Assembly (NCBI RefSeq): GCF_009604405.1
Contig: NZ_WEGK01000011.1
Coordinates: 1-64,000 of the forward strand
DNA length: 64,000 nucleotides
Source: Nocardia macrotermitis
Lineage (GTDB): Bacteria; Actinomycetota; Actinomycetes; Mycobacteriales; Mycobacteriaceae
Direction: 5' to 3'
Shown here: positions 32,558 to 40,242 of the stretch, one piece after another
How positions within the stretch are numbered: position 1 is the first letter of the stretch
Layout of the letters: the number at the start of each line of letters is the position of its first letter
The notes under the pieces: generated by a model
Database searches by the model: none
The model's input: only the letters and a program-made list of their open reading frames with translations
Told to the model about the DNA's origin: nothing
Position numbers and translations under genes: made by a program

Positions 32558-33859
32558 TCAGGGTTGCGGGTCGGTGTTGCGGCCCAGCGCCGAGGACTCG
32601 GGCGGGCGGACGTGCCGGTCGGTGGTCCGGTGCGAGGTGCGCAGGACCGAGCGGCCCTTGTGGTTCGCCTTCGCCAGATACAGCACGGTGTCGGCGGAAT
32701 CGAGCAGCGACTCCGCGTCCGAACCCGCCAGCGGCGTCACGATCGCGCCGATGCTCGCCGAGACGTGCAGTTGATGCCCGTCCACCGAGATCGGTTCCAG
32801 CAGCGAGGATTGCAGCTGGTCGACGATCGTGGTGACCACGTCGTTCTCGGCCGGGGGCGGGATCAGCGCCACGAATTCGTCGCCGCCGATGCGGGCGATC
32901 AGGCAATCCTGTTCGCGCACACTGTCACCGAAGCGGGCGGCCACCTCGGTGAGCACCCGGTCGCCGGTGCCGTGGCCGTACATGTCGTTGATCGGTTTGA
33001 ATCTGTCCAGATCGACGAAACACAGCCCGACCTGGTCGTCGTCACCCACCTCGGAGGAGGCGGACTCGATGCGCTCGAGCAGGCAGCGACGGTTGGGCAG
33101 GCCGGTGAGCGGGTCGTGCCGGGCCTGCCAATGGAGTTCCTGCTGTAGTCGATGACGTTCGGTCACGTCCTCGCCGACCGCGAGCAGATAATCCCCGTGC
33201 CCCTCGGTGCCCTGGACGTAGGTGATCGAGAACGCCACCCAGCCCACGGTGCCGTCCTTGCGCAGCAGGCGACGTTCCAGTTTGACCGAGCCCTCCCCGG
33301 CGGGGACCAGCTTGTCGAAGATCAGGGCGCGGATCTCCTCCTGGTCGTCGGGGTGGGCGAAGTCGTAGATGGAGATGCCGCGCAACTGCTCGACCGGCAC
33401 GCCGATCATCTGGGCGAGGCCGCGATTGGTGTCGACCAGGGTGCCGTCGGTGTCGCCGATGGCGATCGCGATATCGGCGCTGTCGAAGACGATTCGAAAC
33501 CGGGCATTCTGGTCTTTACGGAGCTGCTGGCGGGTCAGACCCATCTGATGTCCCTGCGCGAGGGCGGCGGTGATGAGGGCGAACCGGGCGCCCGCGCCGG
33601 GCCGCGCACAGCCCTCGATCAGGGGTTGCAGGACCTGGACGGTGCGGATCGGAACCGTGGCATCGGTCCAACCCGCATCGGCCAGGGCCTCTCCGATCCC
33701 GTTGGCGGCGGTGGCGTCGAACTCCCGCGCCAGGAAGACGGAGGCGAGAGCATCGACCAGCCGCGTCAGCAGCCCACGTGCCACCTCGGGCTCCGCGGGT
33801 CCCTCGCCGGTGGCGGACAACTCCCGCCACCAGGCCGCGACCAGGGCATTTCGGTCCAT
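32558..33859 (-). CDS. PAS-GGDEF diguanylate cyclase
   Basis: A 433-residue soluble signalling protein. An N-terminal helical region of about 130 residues is followed by a PAS domain (IVFDSADIAIAIGDTDGTL ... FAHPDDQEE) with a PAC tail (AVGEDVTERHRLQQELHWQA), then the cyclase domain from HDPLTGLPNRR to the GGDEF signature IGGDEFVA. It should make cyclic di-GMP from two GTP in response to a PAS-sensed signal. No EAL domain is present. The upstream RExxD-type motif (REQDCLIARIGGDEF) places Asp six rather than five residues from GGDEF, so the inhibitory I-site may be non-functional. ATG at 33859 is assumed; a TTG at 33922 with GAAGGG is possible. Confidence 0.9.
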   Translation of the reverse strand: MDRNALVAAWWRELSATGEGPAEPEVARGLLTRLVDALASVFLAREFDATAANGIGEALADAGWTDATVPIRTVQVLQPLIEGCARPGAGARFALITAALAQGHQMGLTRQQLRKDQNARFRIVFDSADIAIAIGDTDGTLVDTNRGLAQMIGVPVEQLRGISIYDFAHPDDQEEIRALIFDKLVPAGEGSVKLERRLLRKDGTVGWVAFSITYVQGTEGHGDYLLAVGEDVTERHRLQQELHWQARHDPLTGLPNRRCLLERIESASSEVGDDDQVGLCFVDLDRFKPINDMYGHGTGDRVLTEVAARFGDSVREQDCLIARIGGDEFVALIPPPAENDVVTTIVDQLQSSLLEPISVDGHQLHVSASIGAIVTPLAGSDAESLLDSADTVLYLAKANHKGRSVLRTSHRTTDRHVRPPESSALGRNTDPQP

Positions 33860-33992
33860 ACTCTCCAGCACCCCCTCACTGTTCGACGCAAGATCGGCAT
33901 ACCCCTCGCCGATTTTGCACAAGCTCGCCCTTCACACTAGATCAAATCCGCCCAAAGCTCTTGTGCGGAATATTTCCGACCGGTGTGAATGA

Positions 33993-35093
33993 TCATGCGG
34001 CATGGTTCTCCTCGAAGATCGAGACCCCCTTGTAGCGGGGGGTGACGATCTGCCAGGCCCACGTCGCCTGCACGCATCCGACCAGGTCACGCAGGTGCGC
34101 GGCGACCGATTCGGCGGCGGGGAGGTCGGTGTCGGCGTAGGCGGCCAGGACCTGATCGCTCAGCAGATAGAACTCGGTGAGCCGATCGCGCACGATCCGC
34201 GCCGAGCCGTGCACGGCGTCGGACAGGGTCGCGCCCGGGGTGTTCAGCAGCCACACCGGGATCAGATTGAAATCCGCGCCGTCGGCGATGCACTCCTTCT
34301 CGAAGGAGAACACGTCGTTCATCAGGGCGCCGATCTCGGCGGTGAGTTTCCGGAGTCTGCGCAGCTTTTCGTCCTGGCCGTCGGCGCGGACCAGATCCCA
34401 GGGCAGATAGTCGTCGCGGCCGAACTCGCACATCGCGATCGCGGGATACATGCCCGAGACCTCCGAGCGCAGATCGATGTAGTCGGTGACGCTGAGCAGA
34501 TCGCCACGCGCATCGGTGTTCTGATCGCGGATGGCGGTGCGCAGATGTTCGGCCGTGGAGCCGAGGAACTGGTCCAGCCAGGCCGGTTCGGCGTCGCGGG
34601 CCAGCAGGTCGAGGAATTCGGCGGTCGCGACCTCTTCGGGGGTCGGATCCGCTGCCGGACTTCGGGTTTCGAGCATGTCACGTAATCGGCCCGCGGTGTG
34701 GGCCGCGCGTAACTGCTCGGCCGCGGACAGGTGCGCGAACTTCTCCCGGCCGACGGTGTCGTTGAGCCAGAACAGGATTGCGTTGAAGATGCCGATGATC
34801 GTCATCCGGTCGGCGGTCACTGCGTTGGGATGTAGGTACGGCGTCATGCTGTTGTAGTGTGCGCCACCGGAATCCAGCCAGATCCGATGTCGTCGGCAGA
34901 AGTTCTCCACCTCGGCGAGCGCGTACTCGCCGAATCTGTTGGGCCGGAAATCCCGGCAATAGTCATCGATATCGCGATCCGGCGTGCTGAACAGTGTTCG
35001 CAACGACCACCGTTCGCCCTGATCCACCAGCGCGTCGTACTCCGATCGCATCGCGACCAGCGCTGTTTCCACCGTCGTCTGTTCACTCACCAC
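33993..35093 (-). CDS. Class I terpene synthase
   Basis: A 366-residue terpene cyclase. The NSE Mg-binding triad is intact, NDVFSFEKE near residue 257, with a probable diphosphate-sensor Arg about 50 residues earlier (DLRSEVSG) and the C-terminal RY pair in TPRYKG. The first metal motif, normally DDxx(x)D/E, appears as LNDTVGRE near residue 109, with Asn in place of the first Asp. It probably cyclises a C15 or related diphosphate. No prenyltransferase or P450 gene is adjacent, so it is an orphan cyclase. GTG at 35093 follows GGAGG at seven bases. Confidence 0.87.
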   Translation of the reverse strand: MVSEQTTVETALVAMRSEYDALVDQGERWSLRTLFSTPDRDIDDYCRDFRPNRFGEYALAEVENFCRRHRIWLDSGGAHYNSMTPYLHPNAVTADRMTIIGIFNAILFWLNDTVGREKFAHLSAAEQLRAAHTAGRLRDMLETRSPAADPTPEEVATAEFLDLLARDAEPAWLDQFLGSTAEHLRTAIRDQNTDARGDLLSVTDYIDLRSEVSGMYPAIAMCEFGRDDYLPWDLVRADGQDEKLRRLRKLTAEIGALMNDVFSFEKECIADGADFNLIPVWLLNTPGATLSDAVHGSARIVRDRLTEFYLLSDQVLAAYADTDLPAAESVAAHLRDLVGCVQATWAWQIVTPRYKGVSIFEENHAA

Positions 35094-35146
35094 GGGATTG
35101 CCTCCCCGGCCCATCCGATCCACCAACCACCGTTCGAGACGGTCAG

Positions 35147-35175
35147 ACCGACTGGTGACACTCGTTCCAGTCGGT
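35147..35175. promoter_or_regulatory. 29-bp inverted repeat upstream of the terpene synthase
   Basis: ACCGACTGG and CCAGTCGGT are perfect 9-bp arms separated by 11 bp. GCTTA-AAGAG-TAAGC (from about 35176) adds a second small dyad. Both lie 55-100 bp upstream of the terpene synthase start and could be operators. The regulator is not obvious. Confidence 0.55.
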
Positions 35176-35249
35176 GCTTAAAGAGTAAGCAATTGCGGCG
35201 AATCGAACAGTGTGTCCGATGTTGATCCTGGTAGGGGGTGTGCGGGTGG

Positions 35250-35657
35250 TCAGGAAGCGGGGGTCGCCGGCGTGGATATCCGGCGGAGGGCGTCGAGGGT
35301 GGTCTCGGGAGAAGTGTTGAAGCAGAATCGGATTCGTGGTGCCCTGGCGGCGAGGATGTTGACGATGCGTTCGAAAAGCAGAGTGTGCTGGGGGAGTGCC
35401 CGCACCGCGCCGCCGATCATGACCAGGTCGAACGACTGGTTCGAGAGCAGTTCGCGGATCTCGGCTTCGGCCGCGGCCGGGGAGGCGTCGATCAGGCACG
35501 GGGTGATGTCGAATTCGGTGTTCCGCAGGGCGGCGTTGGCGGCGTCGACCCTGGCGGTGAGTTGTGCCTCGTCGAGATCGGGGAGACCGCTGTAGTCCAT
35601 GGCTCGCGGGTCCAATCCGATGGTCAGCGCCCGGAGGCGTGCGGCTGCTTCGGTCAC
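35250..35657 (-). CDS. Conserved-looking hypothetical protein divergent from MarR
   Basis: A 135-residue soluble protein. The sequence has an alternating beta/alpha layout (LTIGLDPRAMDYSG, FDITPCLIDASPAAAEAEI, FDLVMIGGAVRAL, RIRFCFNTSPETTLDAL), suggesting a small Rossmann-like or flavodoxin-like fold. I do not recognise a named family. GTG at 35657 is preceded by GGAGGGA. It is divergent from the MarR gene across 108 bp, so it is the likely MarR target. Confidence 0.75.
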   Translation of the reverse strand: MTEAAARLRALTIGLDPRAMDYSGLPDLDEAQLTARVDAANAALRNTEFDITPCLIDASPAAAEAEIRELLSNQSFDLVMIGGAVRALPQHTLLFERIVNILAARAPRIRFCFNTSPETTLDALRRISTPATPAS

Positions 35658-35731
35658 TCATCCATCCCTCCATGTAAGGGGTGCGACCGGCTGTCCGCGT
35701 GGGACGATCGGTCGTGTTCACCTCGATATAG

Positions 35732-35745
35732 CTTTGAGAACAAAG
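35732..35745. promoter_or_regulatory. Probable MarR operator
   Basis: CTTTG-AGAA-CAAAG is an inverted repeat in an AT-rich patch 20 bp before the MarR start codon and between divergent genes. Location and half-site size suit a MarR-family operator. Confidence 0.55.
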
Positions 35746-35765
35746 GTAATTAAGGAGATGAGGCT

Positions 35766-36221
35766 GTGTCAATGCACGACGGTCTGTCCCTGGACGACGG
35801 CGTCCGAGCCATGGTGCTGCTCATGCCGCGGCTGGTCGGCCGCGCGAAACGCCTCCCGGTCCCCGAAGCCCTCCGATCCTTCGACCTCGCCCCGCGCCAC
35901 CTCTCGCTGCTGACCTACGTGCTGCTGGACGGCCCGCTCACGGTCAACGAACTCGCGTCCCGACTCGAGGTCGCCCCCACCACCGCGAGCCTGATGATCA
36001 GCGACCTGAGCCGCCAGGGAGTCCTGGCCCGCCGCCCCGACGACAACGACCGCCGCCGAACCCTCGTCTCCATCGCCGAATCCCACCGAACAGCGGTAGC
36101 GTCCTGGCTCGGTGGCGCGGACCGGGGCTGGCGCGCCGCGTTGGGCCCGCTGACCGCCGAGCAGCGCGCGTTGGTCATCACAACCCTTCGCGCCTACGAG
36201 GCAGCGGTCGCTACCGACTGA
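35766..36221 (+). CDS. MarR family transcriptional regulator
   Basis: A 151-residue regulator. The winged helix is LTVNELASRLEVAPTTASLM followed by ISDLSRQGVLARRPDDNDRR; DDNDRRRTLVSI is the wing typical of MarR. Terminal helices would dimerise. GTG at 35766 has AAGGAG eight bases upstream. It likely represses itself and the divergent hypothetical gene through the 35732-35745 dyad. The ligand is unknown. Confidence 0.9.
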   Translation: MSMHDGLSLDDGVRAMVLLMPRLVGRAKRLPVPEALRSFDLAPRHLSLLTYVLLDGPLTVNELASRLEVAPTTASLMISDLSRQGVLARRPDDNDRRRTLVSIAESHRTAVASWLGGADRGWRAALGPLTAEQRALVITTLRAYEAAVATD

Positions 36222-36343
36222 ATCATCCGCGGCCGCACTGGGTTCTGCATTACAGGTCGGACGGATTGGCCGGGTTGTTCATCCGGCCGGGTCAGTGCGG
36301 ACATGAGGATGCCGTCGCGCCGACTCGGGGCGTCGGGATCAGG

Positions 36344-38734
36344 TTATGCGTTGCGCCAGTGTGGTTTTCGGCCTTGGTGGTAGGCATTCAAGCCGTCGAG
36401 GGGGTCGCGGTGGGCTACCAGGGCGTCGGCGAGGGTGGCGGTGTGTGGGGCGGTGGTTTCGCGGTTGGGGACAGAGGTGGTGTGGGCCAGGAAGGCCAGG
36501 GCCGTTCGGGTGGCGATGGGGGAGCGGGCGACGATGTCGGCGGCCATCTCCCGGGCCAGGTCCAAGGCCTTGCCCTGGGGTGCGGTGCGGGTGATCAGTC
36601 CGGCGGTGAGGGCTTCGGTGGCGTCTATGCGGCGGCCGGTGAGGATCATGTCGTGGGCCAGGGCGCGGCCGACGAGGTCCGGGAGGCGGAGCAGGATCGT
36701 GGTGGACGGGGGCAGGCCGAGGGCGGTGTCGGGGACCGCGAAGGTGGCGGTCTCGTCGGCTACGCACAGGTGGCAGGACAGGGCGAGGGCCAGACCGTCG
36801 CCGTCGGCGCGGCCGTTGATCGCGGCGATGACCGGTTTGGCCGGGGTGGCGTCCAGGGGTGAGGCGTCGAATCCGTTGTGCGGCTGGAGCATCAGTTGCA
36901 GTGGTGAGCGGATGCCGCGCAGGTCCGCGCCGAGGGAGAACGCTTCGCTGCCCGCGCCGGTGAGGATGGCGACGCGCAGATCGTCGTCGTGGGCGAAGGC
37001 GGTGAGGATTTCGCCGAGTTCACGATAGGTGTCGCCGGTGAGGGTGTTGTCGTCGTCGGCGCGATCGATCGTCACCTCGAGGACGTGTCCGGAGGTCGCG
37101 ATCGAGACGGTGCCGTACTCGTCGCGCAGGGTCGGAACGCCTTGGGCGAGTGCGGTATCCATGGCCTCGCGGGTCAATGCCACGAGGTTGCCGGTATCGC
37201 CGCCGCGGACGAAAACCCTTCGACCGACAGGCTGTTCGGCCTCGGTCAGGACAGCGGTGGTCGCCGCGTCCAACGGCGTTGCCAGGAATCGGCGACCGTC
37301 GTCCAGCCGACCCACCACGGTCGCGCGCGCGGCACCGCCGGAACCGTAACGGACAACGAAACTTTCGACCGTCCCCCACCCGTCGGGGCGATACGCGAGC
37401 GGCACACCCGCCGCGTCGTTCAGTTCCGCTTGCAGGGATTTCGTGGACCGCACCCGCCACGGAACCGGAGTGGTCGAATAGACACCCGCCGAATGTTTGC
37501 TCAGCACACCGCCGTTCGCGGCGACCAGCCCGAACTCGCCGGGCCGATCACGCAGCCGCGCAACGGTTTCGGCGATGGCGTGGGTACTGTAGTTGTTCCC
37601 CGGCCCACCGAAGAACGGCAGCCCACCGGTAACGGTCAGCCCACGCGGATCGGCTGGATCCAGCCCCAGACCGTCGCACAGATTGAACACCGCGATCGGG
37701 AAGCAGCTGTACAGATCCAGGGTCGCCAGCTCGTCGAGGCCGACAGCGGCCATATCCAGCGCGTGCCGCACCGCCGCCACGGCCGCCGGACTGCGATCGA
37801 GCTCGGGACGAACCAGCAACTCGCGTTCGGCGAGATCGGCGTACCCGTGCAGATACACCCGCCGCGATTGCGGAATCCCCAGCCGGTCAGCGGTTTCCGT
37901 GGACGTCATCAACACCGCGGCGGCCTGGTTCACCTGATCACGGGCGACCAGGAACCGCGGGTAGATATCGGTGATGAGCCGATTGCGCTCATCCACCCGC
38001 ACGAGCTCGCCCGCATCACGTTCGATCGGCGCGGCCGCATGCGGATTGCCCGCGGCGACCGCGCTGAACCGGCCGAACAACTCACCCATCGCCCGCGCGT
38101 AGTCCGCCCGCGAATCCCCGCGCCGCCCGCGCCGCGCGTTCTCCAGCATCGCGTAGCTGACCGCGGGCTCGACCAGGTGATGCCGGACTGCGTAGAACGG
38201 CGTCATCCCCTCGATGGCGTATCCGCGATCCTCGAGCGGACCGTCGTCGTGCTCGGTGAAGTCGGGACGTTCGGCGGGCGGCAGACCGGCCAGCTGCCGC
38301 ACGGTCGAGATCGTCTCCGCCCCAACGAGAACCGCCGCACCGCACCTGCCCTCGGCGATCTCCCCGCACAACTCGTTGAGCAGCTGCTGCGGACTCTGCC
38401 CGCCGGTCGGGCCCAGGATCGCCCGCGCCGGGTCGGCCCCGATCCGACGCGCGATCGCCCGCGGCACGTTGTCGGGCGCGCCGAGCGCCGCGGTGGCATA
38501 CGGACTCGAACAGTCGAATGCGCGCACGGCCGCGACGATGTCGAGCGCGGCGGCCAGTGCGGCGGGATCCGCCGTGGTGTCGGTGAGCGCGGCGCGCACG
38601 GCATCGGCGGCCAGATCGGCGGCGGACCTGGCCTGATACTCGTCGTCACCGGGTCGTTCCGAAGCCTGGCCGACGCCCACGAGCACCGGCGTGGACGGGG
38701 AGACGGGCACCGATTCGGGTGAGTTGTCGGACAT
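36344..38734 (-). CDS. Thiolase-like / enoyl-CoA hydratase-like fusion protein
   Basis: A 796-residue fusion. Residues 1 to about 460 are a thiolase-superfamily domain of the SCP-x/acetyl-CoA-acetyltransferase type (VLVGVGQASERPG, AVLVGAETI, LDLYSCFP, GGLPFFGGPGNNYSTHAI). An OB-like segment follows to about 545 (GTVESFVVRYGSGG). The C-terminal 250 residues are crotonase-like (LEVTIDRADDDNTLTG, FSLGADLRGI, AINGRADGDGLALAL). The usual thiolase nucleophile Cys is not seen where GPTGGQSPQQ stands. In the crotonase half the GGG is GDG and the two catalytic glutamates read Ala and Asp. Both active sites are therefore atypical. AAGGAG precedes the ATG. Confidence 0.82.
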   Translation of the reverse strand: MSDNSPESVPVSPSTPVLVGVGQASERPGDDEYQARSAADLAADAVRAALTDTTADPAALAAALDIVAAVRAFDCSSPYATAALGAPDNVPRAIARRIGADPARAILGPTGGQSPQQLLNELCGEIAEGRCGAAVLVGAETISTVRQLAGLPPAERPDFTEHDDGPLEDRGYAIEGMTPFYAVRHHLVEPAVSYAMLENARRGRRGDSRADYARAMGELFGRFSAVAAGNPHAAAPIERDAGELVRVDERNRLITDIYPRFLVARDQVNQAAAVLMTSTETADRLGIPQSRRVYLHGYADLAERELLVRPELDRSPAAVAAVRHALDMAAVGLDELATLDLYSCFPIAVFNLCDGLGLDPADPRGLTVTGGLPFFGGPGNNYSTHAIAETVARLRDRPGEFGLVAANGGVLSKHSAGVYSTTPVPWRVRSTKSLQAELNDAAGVPLAYRPDGWGTVESFVVRYGSGGAARATVVGRLDDGRRFLATPLDAATTAVLTEAEQPVGRRVFVRGGDTGNLVALTREAMDTALAQGVPTLRDEYGTVSIATSGHVLEVTIDRADDDNTLTGDTYRELGEILTAFAHDDDLRVAILTGAGSEAFSLGADLRGIRSPLQLMLQPHNGFDASPLDATPAKPVIAAINGRADGDGLALALSCHLCVADETATFAVPDTALGLPPSTTILLRLPDLVGRALAHDMILTGRRIDATEALTAGLITRTAPQGKALDLAREMAADIVARSPIATRTALAFLAHTTSVPNRETTAPHTATLADALVAHRDPLDGLNAYHQGRKPHWRNA

Positions 38735-38884
38735 GATCGCGGCACTCCTTCCGGCCTGCAGCAGGTGTCATCCGCGCTGGGATGGGCCTCACGCTGCGAG
38801 CGGCGGCAGCCGCACCTCGTGGACACTGTTCTGGACATCCGTTTTACACCGTATCAGGACGGTTCGGCGCGAAGGGGTCCGGAA

Positions 38885-39655
38885 ATGCGCCCGCCGGAGA
38901 CGAATATCCACTCCTGGGGGCACGAGAGCCGGTGCGACTGGTTTGATGGGCCTGTGTCGAATCCCCTTCGCCCACAAGCGGTTGCCCTGCTCGCCGAACT
39001 GTCCACCAACGGCGCGAATTCGGCGGTGTGGTCCGACCTCCGCGACGAGTTGTACTACCGGCATATCGGTGAGCACGCGTGTGCGGCACTACCCGCGCTC
39101 GCGGCGCTGGCCGGGCAGGGGAGTCCGCTGACCCGGATGCGGGCGATCGAACTGGCGGCCGATCTGCTCGCGCGGGCCGACCCGCACGCCGGCGACGCGC
39201 GCGAGCGATACGCGGCGGATATCGCGGCACTACTGGTTCTGGTCCGCGCGGATCTGGCGAGGAAATATCCGGACGAGGATCATGAATCGGATGTTTTCGT
39301 CTACCGGATGCGCAGCATGCTCGCCTTCGAGGGCGAGACGGAATGGTCGCGCCGACTCGCCGAACTGCTCGCCGGGGAATTCGAAACCAAATGTCCGGAA
39401 TGTTCCGCGGTGATGTATGTGGCGATCGGCGCGCACGGCGTTTTCACCTGCTGGGACGATGATTCGCTAGCCGACGACGTCGACGAGACCGACCTCGTCC
39501 CGGCCAGCCCGGCCCGGCTCACCGGACTCGCGCACCGCCTGCACACGCTCGCCGTCACCGCACGTCAGCCGGTGCTGGCCCGTCGCCTGACCTACCTGTT
39601 CGGGCGGACCACCTGCCCGCGCAACGCACACGAGTTCACCCCGGCCGGTTTGTGA
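38885..39655 (+). CDS. Hypothetical protein with helical repeats
   Basis: A 256-residue soluble protein. The middle is helical and Ala/Leu-rich, reminiscent of HEAT/ARM-like repeats (LPALAALAGQGSPLTRMRAI, ELAADLLARADPHAGDARER). A single CPEC and a later RTTCPRNAHEF could bind zinc if paired. An acidic FTCWDDDSLADDVDETDL lies between them. I do not recognise a family. ATG at 38885 with AAGGGG seven bases upstream is chosen; a later GTG near 38954 is possible. It is divergent from the thiolase fusion and has no clear link with the NRPS downstream. Confidence 0.65.
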   Translation: MRPPETNIHSWGHESRCDWFDGPVSNPLRPQAVALLAELSTNGANSAVWSDLRDELYYRHIGEHACAALPALAALAGQGSPLTRMRAIELAADLLARADPHAGDARERYAADIAALLVLVRADLARKYPDEDHESDVFVYRMRSMLAFEGETEWSRRLAELLAGEFETKCPECSAVMYVAIGAHGVFTCWDDDSLADDVDETDLVPASPARLTGLAHRLHTLAVTARQPVLARRLTYLFGRTTCPRNAHEFTPAGL

Positions 39656-40242
39656 AGATTGTTCGGCCGCGCTCGAGCCGGCGGTTGTCAACTGTCGAGC
39701 GCGGCCACCATCGGTAATGCGTTAACACGCAGGCATTTTCGATACCGGAATGTGACCCTGGCCGAAATTCGCATATTCCGCCGAGTCTGGATCTCATGGT
39801 CAGGATGAGGCTTCGTGGCCGAATATCGCATGTTGTGCCGGTGGTCTGTCGTTAGCCATTCTCATGATTCCTTTAGCCGGGTCTTAGCTGATTCGATCAG
39901 CTCGGGTGTCGCAAGATCGCACGGTCAGACGGTGGAATTGCCTTATAGAGACTATGGCTATTATCTGGATATCCTGAAAATTGGAGGGCGAACGGCACTG
40001 TGCGATTGTGACTTAAGTCCCTGTGAGCGCGTCGGTACTGATCACACGATGGACATGTGACTAATTCGTCCGGGCATCGGGGCCGTCGGCATACGCCGAT
40101 CGGAGCGGACGCAGATCATGAGGGGCTCTACTTCGGCAGTGCGGGGCTCGGTCATGGTTATCAAATTGCAAACATCGACCGAACCCGCGTCTGAGGAATT
40201 GCAGAGACATAGCCAGCCTGTCTGTGCGCGGGGAGGGAAACA
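39656..40242. promoter_or_regulatory. 587-bp leader region of the NRPS gene
   Basis: The region is markedly richer in A+T than its surroundings. AGCTGAT-TCG-ATCAGCT (39886-39902) is a perfect 17-bp inverted repeat about 340 bp before the NRPS start and a good operator candidate. An 81-codon frame (39815-40060) is not convincing. I found no iron box of DtxR/IdeR type. GGGAGGG at 40231-40237 is the NRPS ribosome site. Confidence 0.5.

Noticed and set aside
36989..38722. A 577-codon plus-strand frame over the thiolase fusion
   Set aside because: Arg/Gln/His-rich antisense shadow of a gene with recognised domains.
39886..39902. Iron box controlling a siderophore NRPS
   Set aside because: The dyad matches the DtxR/IdeR consensus at about half of the positions only, and no hydroxylation, salicylate or siderophore transport genes are present.
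39815..40060. An 81-codon frame in the NRPS leader
   Set aside because: No ribosome site, no recognisable motif and irregular codon use. More likely part of the regulatory leader.
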